A stretch of DNA of 64,000 nt from CAYTEO01 sp964436825 (GTDB lineage Bacteria; Krumholzibacteriota; Krumholzibacteriia; LZORAL124-64-63), in contig CAYTEO010000009.1 in the NCBI GenBank assembly GCA_964436825.1, positions 1-64,000 on the forward strand, given 5' to 3'. Position numbers and translations under genes: made by a program. The notes beneath the pieces are model-generated. The model had not been told where the DNA came from. It did not search any database and saw nothing but the letters and a program-made list of their open reading frames with translations. The first letter of the stretch is position 1. Every line of letters starts with the position of its first letter. Below, one piece after another: positions 17,886 through 27,716 of the stretch.

Positions 17886-18378
17886 AGATCACCTCCAGGA
17901 AGCGCTCGAAGCCGGCGGCGATGTCGCGGGTCGCCTGCTCCACGTCGCCGGTCTCCACGTCCACCCAGTGGATGAACAGCTCGTCGTCGCGGATGTCGAC
18001 GGTCAGCGTCCCCGGCGTCAGGGTGATGGAGTTGGCCAGGACCATCCGTGCCATGGGGTTGCGCAACCTGGTGCGGATCTTGACGATGCCGGGCCGGATC
18101 GGCAGCCGCGGATCGACGACCCGCCGCGCGACGTCGAGGTTCGCCTTGACGATGGCGACGATCATGTAGGGGATGTAGGCGACGGCATACAGCAGCCGCT
18201 TCGGCTGCAGGAGCCGCACTCCCCCCACGTGGCACGGCTCGACTCCCCGCAGGGCCGCCACCAGCAGCGCCGCGCCGGCGCCCGCGACCAGTTCCTGGGG
18301 ATCGGTCGAACCGACCAGGACCAGCCAGGTCAGCCACAGCGCCCCCGCCAGCATGACGAATGTCAGGAAACGCCCCAT
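17878..18378 (-). CDS. mrpE: MrpE antiporter subunit
   Basis: A 166-residue MnhE/MrpE family protein with N-terminal hydrophobic segments and the conserved cytoplasmic part VANLDVARRV-like (KANLDVARRVVDPRLPI), NSITLTPGTLTVDI and FIHWVD. It is the equivalent of MbhA. It begins 3 nt after the ArsR-type regulator gene and is the first structural gene of the complex operon. Confidence 0.92.
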   Translation of the reverse strand: MGRFLTFVMLAGALWLTWLVLVGSTDPQELVAGAGAALLVAALRGVEPCHVGGVRLLQPKRLLYAVAYIPYMIVAIVKANLDVARRVVDPRLPIRPGIVKIRTRLRNPMARMVLANSITLTPGTLTVDIRDDELFIHWVDVETGDVEQATRDIAAGFERFLEVIFE

Positions 18379-18381
18379 CTC

Positions 18382-18744
18382 TCACCCTTCCTCGCCGCTT
18401 TCGCGGCCGTGCGGGACGCGATCGACGATGGAGGCCAGGAAGGCCATCGTCTCGGTCACCGCCTGCGAGGTCACCCGGTAGTAGACCCGCACTCCCTGCT
18501 TCTCCCGCTCTACCAGCCCGGCCAGGTAGAGGTGCTTGAGCTGCTGCGAGACCGTCGATTGCTGCTCTCCCACCCGTTCCATCAGCTCGCTGACGCAGTG
18601 GGGCCCGTCGACCAGGGCGCACAGGAGCTTCAGCCGCACGGGATTGGCCAGCACGGCCAGGTATTCCCGCATGTCGGTGCAGGTCTTGGGATCGTCCCGG
18701 AAGTGCCGGGCCAGCTCTGATGTGGAGGACCATCGTTTCATCAC
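18382..18744 (-). CDS. ArsR-family transcriptional regulator heading the complex operon
   Basis: A 120-residue ArsR/SmtB winged-helix protein (LANPVRLKLLCALVDGPHCVSEL, then STVSQQLKHLYLAGLVERE and the wing GVRVYYRVT). Cysteines C22, C42 and C50 are candidate sensor residues; C50 sits in the recognition-helix area where classical ArsR has its CxC, but the second Cys is missing. A sulfur, redox or metal signal is therefore possible but unproven. Start is GTG 18744 or the adjacent ATG 18741. It lies 3 nt before mrpE, so it probably autoregulates the whole Mrp/Nuo operon. Confidence 0.88.
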   Translation of the reverse strand: MMKRWSSTSELARHFRDDPKTCTDMREYLAVLANPVRLKLLCALVDGPHCVSELMERVGEQQSTVSQQLKHLYLAGLVEREKQGVRVYYRVTSQAVTETMAFLASIVDRVPHGRESGEEG

Positions 18745-18746
18745 GG

Positions 18747-18764
18747 CATCATGATAATATGATG
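18747..18764. promoter_or_regulatory. Inverted repeat, candidate ArsR operator
   Basis: CATCAT-N6-ATGATG forms perfect 6-bp arms directly upstream of the regulator start, in an AT-rich patch of an otherwise GC-rich region. ArsR-family operators are commonly imperfect AT-rich palindromes of this kind at the leader of their own operon. Binding is inferred. Confidence 0.5.
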
Positions 18765-18806
18765 TTTCCAGGATCCAAAAAAAATCTGAACGCCCAGTAA
18801 CGCTCT

Positions 18807-18834
18807 ATATTATTGTCGCAGCGAAGGTTGACAA
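18807..18834 (-). promoter_or_regulatory. Promoter of the arsR-mrp-nuo operon
   Basis: On the minus strand TTGTCA (18834-18829), a 16-bp spacer and TAATAT (18812-18807) match sigma-70 elements. The -35 area also lies inside an inverted pair TTGTC/GACAA (18814-18834). Transcription would start upstream of the CATCAT/ATGATG repeat. Confidence 0.55.
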
Positions 18835-18879
18835 TGATATCCGCCTTCGCTCCCCGCCCCAGCCTTCACCGCCGACACC

Positions 18880-18908
18880 TTGACAGGGAGCCGCCCGGTG
18901 CCTAGGCT
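18880..18908 (+). promoter_or_regulatory. Promoter of the SNF symporter gene
   Basis: TTGACA at 18880-18885 and TAGGCT at 18903-18908 are 17 bp apart. A second TTGACA lies at 18828-18833 without an equally good -10. Confidence 0.5.
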
Positions 18909-18954
18909 CCCGCCACCGGAACCCACGACGACAGCAGCGAGAAGGAGTCCTCCC

Positions 18955-20355
18955 ATGGCGCAACCCCGCGGACAATGGAGCGGTCAGATCGGCTTCATCC
19001 TGGCGGCGGCCGGCAGTGCCGTCGGCCTGGGGAACCTCTGGAAGTTTCCCTACATCACCTATGAGAACCACGGGGGTGCGTTCGTCCTGGTCTACCTGAT
19101 GGCCGTCCTGCTGGTGGGGCTGCCGATCATGATCGCCGAGATCGTCCTGGGCCGACGCAGCCAGCTCAGTCCCGTGGGCGCCTTCCGCAAGCTGGCCGCC
19201 GGCCGCGCCGGCAGCCGCTGGTGGCCCGCCGTGGGTTTCCTGGGGGTCAGCGCCGGGTTCATCATCCTCTCCTACTACAGTGTCGTCGCCGGCTGGACGC
19301 TCCGGTACATCCAGCTCGCCATCAGCGGCAAGCTCGGGACGATGGCCGCCGACCCCGCGGCGATGCAGCACTTCTTCGGCAGCGTCTACCTGGCCGACGG
19401 CGCCCAGCAGATCGCCGGCCACGCCGTGTTCATGGCGCTGACCGTCGGCGCGGTCTTCTTCGGTGTGAAGGAGGGGATCGAGCGGGTGGCGCGCGTCCTG
19501 ATGCCGCTGCTGTTCCTGATCCTGCTCGCCATGGCGGTCTACGCCGCCACGACCAGCGGCTTCGGCAGGACCCTGTCGTTCCTGTTCCGGCCCGATTTCG
19601 GATCCCTGACCGGCCGGGCCGTCCTGGAGGCGCTGGGCCAGGCCTTCTTCTCCCTGAGCCTCGGCATGGGCGCCATGCTCACCTACGGCAGCTACATGAG
19701 CCGCCGCAGCTCCATCCTCGCCTCGGCCCTCGAGGTCAGCATCATGGACACCCTGGTGGGTGTGCTGGCGGCCGTCATCATGTTCTCGATCATCTTCACC
19801 TTCGACATGCCGGTCTCCGCCAGCGCCGGGATCCTGTTCACGACCCTGCCGACGGTCTTCTACCAGCTGCCCGGCGGCGCGTTGATCACGACGTTCTTCT
19901 ACGTCCTGGTCGCCTTCGCGGCGCTGACCAGCACGATCAGCCTCATGGAGGTCGTCTCCAGCTACGCCATCGACGAGCTGGGCTGGGGCCGCCGCCGGGC
20001 CACGGTGACCATGGGCCTGGCCATCTTCGCCTTCGGCTGCCTGAACGCCGTCAGCCTGGGCGCCAACAAGGCCCTCTCCGGCATCAACATCCTGGGCAAG
20101 GGATCGACCGTCGGCCTGTTCAGCACCCTCGACTTCCTGTCGGCCAACTGGCTGCTGCCCGTGGGCGGGTTGCTGATCGCCGTCTTCACGGGCTGGATCC
20201 TGCCGCTGGGCGAGACGAGGGAGGAGCTGGAGACGGGGCACGGCCACCTCGGCGCCCTCTACACGGGATGGCGGATCCTGATCCGGTTCGTGGCGCCGCT
20301 GGCGGTGGGCGCGATCATCGCCAGCATCGTCTTCCTGGGCATGGAGTACCAGTAG
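18955..20355 (+). CDS. Neurotransmitter:sodium symporter family transporter
   Basis: A 466-residue LeuT-fold transporter of the NSS/SNF family, importing an amino acid or amine with sodium. The N-terminal half has the unwound TM1 signature GSAVGLGNLWKFPYITYENHGGAF, where sodium and substrate bind. TM3 and the TM6-TM8 regions follow (SLSLGMGAMLTYGSY, then FAALTSTISLMEV), giving 11-12 segments. The ATG at 18955 follows GAAGGAG by 7 nt; the frame is open to 18880 but that lies in the promoter. The gene stands alone between the divergent complex operon and convergent cydB. Its use of a sodium gradient fits the Mrp-type pump next door. Substrate is unknown. Confidence 0.9.
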   Translation: MAQPRGQWSGQIGFILAAAGSAVGLGNLWKFPYITYENHGGAFVLVYLMAVLLVGLPIMIAEIVLGRRSQLSPVGAFRKLAAGRAGSRWWPAVGFLGVSAGFIILSYYSVVAGWTLRYIQLAISGKLGTMAADPAAMQHFFGSVYLADGAQQIAGHAVFMALTVGAVFFGVKEGIERVARVLMPLLFLILLAMAVYAATTSGFGRTLSFLFRPDFGSLTGRAVLEALGQAFFSLSLGMGAMLTYGSYMSRRSSILASALEVSIMDTLVGVLAAVIMFSIIFTFDMPVSASAGILFTTLPTVFYQLPGGALITTFFYVLVAFAALTSTISLMEVVSSYAIDELGWGRRRATVTMGLAIFAFGCLNAVSLGANKALSGINILGKGSTVGLFSTLDFLSANWLLPVGGLLIAVFTGWILPLGETREELETGHGHLGALYTGWRILIRFVAPLAVGAIIASIVFLGMEYQ

Positions 20356-20377
20356 CCCCGATCGGAGCGGGGACGAC

Positions 20378-20405
20378 GGGAGGGACCGCCGCGGCGGTCC
20401 CTCCC
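20378..20405. terminator. Bidirectional hairpin between SNF gene and cydB
   Basis: A near-perfect palindrome: GGGAGGGACCGCC (20378-20390) pairs with 20393-20405. It lies between two convergent stops and has no long T-run. Confidence 0.7.
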
Positions 20406-20436
20406 TCGTGTCCGGACCAGGCGCCGCGCGCCGTCC

Positions 20437-21452
20437 CTAGTAGCTCCCCTCGCCGATCTCGGTCTTGCCGGCGAAAGTCCGGTAGACCCAGATGGTGTAG
20501 GCGATGACGATGGGCATGCCGATCAGGGCGATCACCAGCATGACCTTCAGCGTCCCCTGGCTGGAGCTGGCGTTGAAGGCCGTCAGGCTCCAGGCCTTGT
20601 CGAGGGTGGAGGGGACGAGCACCGGGAACATCCCCACCGCCGCCACGCCGATCTTGCCCAGGATCGCCAGGCAGGAGGCGAGGAACGCCCGCCCTGGCCG
20701 GCCCGCCTGCAGCGAGGCCGGGATCAGCCCCACCCCGGCCAGCATGACCAGGAAGAAGAGCCAGAACAGCGGCCGGCCGAAGACCCCGTCCATCAGGTGC
20801 GGCGCAAAGAAGAAGGTCAGCAGGGTGGCCAGCACCAGCAGGACCACGTAGACCATCCAGAGCCGCGGCGCCAGCGCCTCCATGCGGGCGGCCAGGTCGC
20901 CGTCGGACTTCAGGCGCAGGTAGAGGGCCCCGTGCTGGATGAACATGACCAGTCCCAGCAGTCCCACCACCAGGGGGTACGGGCGCAGCAGGGTGAAGAA
21001 GGTGCCGGTGTAGTTGCCCTGGGCGTCGACCGGCACGCCCTGCAGGAGGTTGCCCACCGCCACGCCGAACAGCAGCGCCGGCAGCAGGCTCCCCAGCCCG
21101 AAGACCAGGTCCCAGGTCGCCCGCCAGCGGGGCGACTCCAGCTTGCCGCGGAACTCCATGGCCACGGCGCGACCGATCAGGGCCAGCAGGATCAGCATCA
21201 GGGCCAGGTAGAAGCCGCTGAAGACGGTGGCATAGACCATGGGGAAGGCGGCGAACAGGGCGCCGCCGCCTGTCAGCAGCCACACCTCGTTGCCGTCCCA
21301 GACCGGGCCGATGGCGTTGAGATGGATCCGCTTCTCGTGGTCGTCGCGGGCGAACAGGTGCAGGATGCCGACCCCCAGGTCGAACCCGTCGAGCAGGGCG
21401 TAGCCGGCGATCAGCACGCCGAACAGCGCGAACCAGATCGTGTTGAGAGACA

Positions 21453-21456
<4 letters not shown>
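20437..21456 (-). CDS. cydB: Cytochrome bd quinol oxidase subunit II
   Basis: A 339-residue, eight-helix CydB. Family features are the N-terminal IWFALFGVLIAGYALLDGFDLGVGIL, then GPVWDGNEVWLLTGGGALFAAFP and FRGKLESPRWR. It pairs with CydA to reduce oxygen to water with quinol. The start is GTG 21456 in a GTGATG; the GTG overlaps the cydA stop as GTGA and has GGAGG 7 nt upstream. No CydX-like small gene follows; a terminator comes about 30 nt after the stop. Confidence 0.95.
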
Positions 21457-22802
<1,346 letters not shown>

Positions 22803-22909
22803 GAACGACCTCCATGTGGCAGGGTAGGTAGGGACGATTCGGTGCGATCCTCGCGGCCGAGACTAATAGGACCACAAGAGTCCTGCAATACAAAAAATCC
22901 GTATATCAC

Positions 22910-22931
22910 AGTATTTATACAGATAAATACT
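22910..22931. promoter_or_regulatory. Perfect palindrome upstream of cydA
   Basis: AGTATTTAT (22910-22918), spacer ACAG and ATAAATACT (22923-22931) form a perfect 9-bp inverted repeat in a 60-bp AT-rich island about 110 bp from the cydA start. It does not match the textbook FNR or Rex sites. A redox- or oxygen-sensing operator is a reasonable inference. Confidence 0.5.
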
Positions 22932-23022
22932 TGTTTGATCCGTAACCGGTCCGGCCGCTGACCGGGGCCCGGTGCGAGCCCCTGCCCCCCTCCCCGCGAC
23001 AGCCCCGGCCCGATCACCGGTC

Positions 23023-23050
23023 TTGCATACCGCCGCCACGGCGGTACATT
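23023..23050 (+). promoter_or_regulatory. Promoter with embedded palindrome for the giant synthetase gene
   Basis: TTGCAT (23023-23028) and TACATT (23045-23050) are 16 bp apart. The spacer is filled by a perfect 8-bp inverted repeat, TACCGCCG-CCA-CGGCGGTA (23028-23046), ideally placed for a repressor. Confidence 0.5.
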
Positions 23051-23085
23051 CGTCGCGGAGGCCGACCACCCAGGGGAGCGTGACC

Positions 23086-26000
23086 ATGTCCGCAAGCAAC
23101 GATCTCGACGCCGCCCTGGCGGCGTGGCAGCGGGAGCCGACGCCCCGGCGCGCCGCCGGGGTCCTGGAGGCCGCGCCTGTCGACGGCACCGCGACGGACT
23201 GGCACCGCTTCCTGGAGCGGACCCGCCGCAGCGACTTCCTGCTCTCGCTGCCGGACGACGACGCCCGGCGCCACTGGGCCGACCTCGCCGTCCGGGGGAT
23301 CCGCCAAAGCGGCTACACCCTGGAGACACTCCTCGCCGCCCGCACGGCGGAGCACCCCGAGCGGATCTACCTGCGGGACGACGCCCTGGCCGGCGCCTGG
23401 ACCTACCGGGCCGTCCGCCGCCGGGCGCGAGCCGTGGCCGCCGCGCTGCTGACCCTCTCGTCCCGCCCGCGGGTGGCGCTCTGGACGCCGAACTCCCTGC
23501 CCGGCGCCGTCTGCGACCTGGCCTGCCTCTGCCACGGCCTGTTCATCACCCCTCTCTCGCCGGGTCTGGACCTCGAGACGGTAGCCTGGATCTGCCGACG
23601 GCTCGAGATCGACATCCTGGTCACCGGGGGCGCCGAGCAGCACCACCTGGCCGCACGCCTGCGGGAGGGCGGCGACGGTCCCCGCCACCACGTCGTGCTC
23701 GATGCCTCCGAGGAGGCGCCGCCCGACGCCGCTGACCTGGCGGAGCTGACCGGTGCGCTCTCCCCCGAGCAGGTCGACACGCTGCTGGAGCGGCATCCCC
23801 GCTTCGGCATGGACGACCCGGCGACGGCCATGTTCACTTCCGGCAGCACGGGTCGCCCCAAGGGCGTCGTCTTCACCCTGGCCAACATGGTCAGCAAGCG
23901 GTTCGCGCGGGCGGCCGCCCTGCCGGCGGTGGGCGACGACGAGGTGCTGTACTGCTACCTGCCGCTGTTCCACACCTTCGGTCGCTTCCTGGAGCTCCAG
24001 GGCACCCTCTTCTGGGGCGGGACCTACGTCTTCGCCCCGAACCCGTCCCGCGAGACACTGCTGCGCGAGCTGCCGCGGGTTTGCCCCACCGGGCTGATCG
24101 GCGTTCCCATCCGCTGGCAGCAGCTGCGCGAGCGCTGCGACGAGCTGGCCGGTCCCGGCAACCGCCCCGAGGAGTTCCACGTGCGGTCCGTGGTCGGCGA
24201 CCGCCTGCGCTGGGGCCTGTCTGCGGCCGGATACCTGGATCCGGGAGTCTTCCGCTTCTTCCACCGGCACGGGATCGAGCTGTGCAGCGGGTTCGGGATG
24301 ACCGAGGCGACAGGCGGCATCACGATGACGCCGCCGGGCCGGTACCGGGACCGATCCGTGGGGATCCCGCTGCCGGGAATCGAGGTCCGCCTGGGGGAGC
24401 ACGACGAGCTGCAGATCCGCGGCCCCTACGTCGCCGCCTACCTGGATCCGGAGCCGGCGGCGTACGACGGGGACTGGCTGCGGACCGGCGACATCTTCCG
24501 GCGCCACGAGGACGGGCACCTGGAGATCGTCGACCGGCTGAAGGACATCTACAAGAACAGCCGCGGCCAGACCATCGCCCCCCGGCGCGTGGAGCAGCGG
24601 TTCGCCGGCGTGCCCGGCATCCGGCGGGTCTTCCTGGTGGGGGACCACCGCAACGACAACGTCCTGCTGATCGTCCCCGACCCCGACGACCCGGTCCTGG
24701 AGGGGGATCCCCACTCCCCGACCGCCCGCAGCTACTTCAACCGGATCATCACCAGCGCCAACGCCGAGCTGCTGCCCCACGAGCGGGTCGTCAACTTCGC
24801 GATCCTGGACCGGGACTTCTCCGCCGAACAGGGCGAGCTGACGCCCAAGGGATCCTACCGGCGCAAGGTCATCGAGGCGAACTTCGCCGCCGTCATCGAC
24901 GAGCTCTACCGGCGCGAGGCGGTCCTGCTCCGCTGCGGCGACGTGACCGTCCGCGTCCCCCGCTGGCTCGTCCGCGAGCTGGGCGTCCTGGAGACCGAGC
25001 TGGTGGCCGACGGCGAGGGGATCCGCGACACCTCCCGGGGCCTGCACCTGGTCGTCGCCCGGATCGACGAGCGCCACGTCCGGGTCGGCGACCTGCAGTA
25101 CGAGCTGGACGGGGACCGGATCCATCTTGGCCGGCTGGTCCGCCATCCCCTGCTCTGGGTCGGCAACGACGCGCTGGTCCGCTTCTTCCCCGTGCGCGAC
25201 GGCTGGGACGCTCCCCTCGCCCCGTTCAGCCGGCACGTCGAGCTGCCCCGGTCCCTGGCGGGCCAGCAGCGGCAGGAGCGCGCCGCCGACCTCAGGTCCC
25301 TGCGGGACCGGCGGCTGCCCCGCCTCCACGAGCTGTCGGTCAACGCCCTGTTCGGGGACCGGGAGACGGCCCTGGCGGCCGTCGAGGGGCTGGCCCGGTC
25401 CCTGGAACTGGCCGAGCGCCGGGTGGCCGAGCTGATCCGGCTGCGCCTGGAGGCGCTGGCCCGGCATCCGGAGATGGCAGTCCGCAGCCGCGCCTACCGG
25501 GCCCTGCTGCTGGACGAGACCAGCCTCGACCCGGAACAGATCCGACCCAAGTTCCTGGAGTCGGGCCTGCCGTTCCTGGACGAGGAGACGATCGCCGCGG
25601 TGACCGGCGACGGCCTGGAGCAGCGGCGCCTGGAGGCCTTCCGGCGCCGGCTGCACGCCTACCGCAGGCACATCCGCTGGCCCGCCGACGACGTGATGCG
25701 CTCGCAGCTGGAGGGCATCTTCTCCCTGCTGGCCGAGTTCGCCCGGCGCGACCCCACCTACTACGGGGCGGTGCGGGACGAGCTGGTCAGCTGGATCACG
25801 CTCTGCGGGGACGAGCGCGTCGCCGCGGCCGCGGAGCAGGAGGTCCTGGCCCTGGCCGAGTGGTACGAGGGACAGCTCTCGCACCTCGCCCCTCCCCTGG
25901 ACAGGGAGCGCTGGCGGGAGGTCCTGCTCTTCCAGGAGGGGCTCGGCGAGCAGGAGATCGAGCGCATCCTCGACATCGTCTCCGACCGCCACTTCCTGGA

Positions 26001-27660
26001 ACGCTCGATCCAGCTGGCCTTCGACGGGCAACGGATCCGCGCCGAGGACCTGCTTCCCGACGGGGTCTGGGTCGGTCGCCTGGCCGTCCGGCCCGTGCAG
26101 ACGATCTACCGCCTCAGCCTCAACACCCGCGACGGCCGGCACTTCGACCTGCAGCTCATCGTCTGGAACCGGGAGGAGCTGGCGCGCAGCCACCGGCGGA
26201 TCATCCGTTCCATCTACTGGCTCATCTCCCTGTCCGGCCATCCCCACGGCTCGCCCGTCCTGCCCCGTTTCGGCTGTTTCCGGCAGGAGAGCGGCGCCCT
26301 GTCGCTGGCCTACGTCGAGACGCTCCCGGTCTGGGAACGCATCGAGGAGTACGCCCGCGAGTTCGATCCCTCCGACCCGGCCGACGAGCGGCTGCGCTGG
26401 CAGCGCCTGTTCATCCAGTCCCTGGCCACCTTCTTCCGCGCCTGGGCCATCAGCGGCGGCCGCATCGTCCCCGGGCTGGTCGACCCGGCCAACGTCGCCG
26501 TCGACCCGTCCGACTTCCGGGAATCGTCCCGCATCCTGTCGCTGAGCGGCTGGCACGTGTACGGCGGCCCGCTGGACCTCGTCCGTCCCATGCTGCGCAA
26601 CTTCTACAAGCAGACGTTCGTCACCTTCCCCCGCACCAGGCGGACCCTGGAACTCTCCTGGATCGCCGACGCCTGCGTCGAGGCCCTCGGTCCGGAGCGC
26701 GCCGATGCCTTCCTGGTGGAGCTGCAGCGGGACCTGGAGGGGATGTCGGCCGACCCGCTGGCCGCCCGCCTGGCGGCCCTGTTGCCCCAATACCGCCGAC
26801 GCTGCCGGGAGGAGCCCTACCTGAGCTGTGCCCTGCTCGGCGCCTCGGCCCGCTACCGCCGCTGGCTGGCGGCCAACCCCGAGGCCTCCCCCCGGGCCCG
26901 CGAGCAGCTCATCGAGGAGATGCTCCAGCTCTACGGCCTGCAGCGACAGCCTCCCCTGCAGCGCTACCTGCTGTACCGGACGACCTGGTTCCGGGACGCC
27001 CCGCCGGCCGTCCAGGAGGCACTGGACCGTCTCCTGGCCACGATGCACCGGCATCCCGAGCGGCCGGTGACGAACCTGCCCGAGCTGTCGGACCTGCAGT
27101 CCCTGCTGACCGGCCCCGACGAGCGGCGGGTCTTCCAGCGGATGGTCTTCCCCCACTCCCGCAGCGACGAGCCGCCGGAGCTGCTGACCGTCGGCGAGCA
27201 GGACCGCCGCCAGGTCGCCGTCAGCACCCGGATCCGCGACCGGGACGGCGCCGCCTTCACCGTCCGCGAGCCGGTCTCCCCGGCCGAGGTGGGCGTCCTC
27301 TACCGCCTCTTCTTCCAGTCCGGCTACTACCGGACGATCTCGCCGGCGGACCGGGTCCTGGTCGTCCTGGACGAGCAGGACCAGGTCGTCGGCGGGATCA
27401 GCTGGCGTCCCGTCGACCGGGAGATCGTCCACCTCAACGGGATCGTCGTGGCGACACCGCTGCTGGGACACGGCCTGAGCAGCGCCATGATCGAAGATTT
27501 CTGTGGGCGGTTGGCCAACCTCGGGTATAATGCGGTCAAGACCCTGTTCGTCATGCGCCCCTTCTTCGAGAAGATGGGGTTCCGTGTCGATAGGCGCTGG
27601 GGGGGCCTGGTACGTCCCCTGGCCGACCCCCCGGACGTCCCTCCGACCGATTCCCGCTGA
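23086..27660 (+). CDS. Giant multidomain acyl-CoA synthetase-like protein with GNAT tail
   Basis: A 1524-residue cytoplasmic protein. Residues about 80-600 are an ANL-superfamily adenylate-forming enzyme: FTSGSTGRPKGV near 250, GFGMTEATGG near 400, WLRTGDIF near 464, and LTPKGSYRRK near 585 where the catalytic-lysine region of long-chain acyl-CoA synthetases lies. Residues about 610-1030 are mostly alpha-helical and unrecognised. A stretch around 1030-1250 (RSIYWLISLSGHPHG, IQSLATFFRAWAISGG, GLVDPANVAV) vaguely recalls phosphotransferase-like folds. The end (about 1400-1510) is GNAT-like: GGISWRPVDREIVHLNGIVV, LLGHGLSSAM, FFEKMGF. It may activate an acyl group and transfer it in one chain. 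ATG 23086 follows AGGGGAG. The adenylation domain is firm; the rest is tentative. Confidence 0.8.
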   Translation: MSASNDLDAALAAWQREPTPRRAAGVLEAAPVDGTATDWHRFLERTRRSDFLLSLPDDDARRHWADLAVRGIRQSGYTLETLLAARTAEHPERIYLRDDALAGAWTYRAVRRRARAVAAALLTLSSRPRVALWTPNSLPGAVCDLACLCHGLFITPLSPGLDLETVAWICRRLEIDILVTGGAEQHHLAARLREGGDGPRHHVVLDASEEAPPDAADLAELTGALSPEQVDTLLERHPRFGMDDPATAMFTSGSTGRPKGVVFTLANMVSKRFARAAALPAVGDDEVLYCYLPLFHTFGRFLELQGTLFWGGTYVFAPNPSRETLLRELPRVCPTGLIGVPIRWQQLRERCDELAGPGNRPEEFHVRSVVGDRLRWGLSAAGYLDPGVFRFFHRHGIELCSGFGMTEATGGITMTPPGRYRDRSVGIPLPGIEVRLGEHDELQIRGPYVAAYLDPEPAAYDGDWLRTGDIFRRHEDGHLEIVDRLKDIYKNSRGQTIAPRRVEQRFAGVPGIRRVFLVGDHRNDNVLLIVPDPDDPVLEGDPHSPTARSYFNRIITSANAELLPHERVVNFAILDRDFSAEQGELTPKGSYRRKVIEANFAAVIDELYRREAVLLRCGDVTVRVPRWLVRELGVLETELVADGEGIRDTSRGLHLVVARIDERHVRVGDLQYELDGDRIHLGRLVRHPLLWVGNDALVRFFPVRDGWDAPLAPFSRHVELPRSLAGQQRQERAADLRSLRDRRLPRLHELSVNALFGDRETALAAVEGLARSLELAERRVAELIRLRLEALARHPEMAVRSRAYRALLLDETSLDPEQIRPKFLESGLPFLDEETIAAVTGDGLEQRRLEAFRRRLHAYRRHIRWPADDVMRSQLEGIFSLLAEFARRDPTYYGAVRDELVSWITLCGDERVAAAAEQEVLALAEWYEGQLSHLAPPLDRERWREVLLFQEGLGEQEIERILDIVSDRHFLERSIQLAFDGQRIRAEDLLPDGVWVGRLAVRPVQTIYRLSLNTRDGRHFDLQLIVWNREELARSHRRIIRSIYWLISLSGHPHGSPVLPRFGCFRQESGALSLAYVETLPVWERIEEYAREFDPSDPADERLRWQRLFIQSLATFFRAWAISGGRIVPGLVDPANVAVDPSDFRESSRILSLSGWHVYGGPLDLVRPMLRNFYKQTFVTFPRTRRTLELSWIADACVEALGPERADAFLVELQRDLEGMSADPLAARLAALLPQYRRRCREEPYLSCALLGASARYRRWLAANPEASPRAREQLIEEMLQLYGLQRQPPLQRYLLYRTTWFRDAPPAVQEALDRLLATMHRHPERPVTNLPELSDLQSLLTGPDERRVFQRMVFPHSRSDEPPELLTVGEQDRRQVAVSTRIRDRDGAAFTVREPVSPAEVGVLYRLFFQSGYYRTISPADRVLVVLDEQDQVVGGISWRPVDREIVHLNGIVVATPLLGHGLSSAMIEDFCGRLANLGYNAVKTLFVMRPFFEKMGFRVDRRWGGLVRPLADPPDVPPTDSR

Positions 27661-27716
27661 CGAGCAGGGTGGTTTCCGCCTTCCCTGGCCATGTCCCGTT
27701 CGCCCTGGAGGGAGCG

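Noticed and set aside
23014..27471. Very long open frame antisense to the giant synthetase-like gene (also at 30420-34034 minus, 35161-37791 plus and 7783-10842 plus)
   Set aside because: Low-complexity Gly/Arg/Pro/Gln/Asp-rich translations with no motifs. They arise because high-GC third positions avoid stop codons opposite a real gene.
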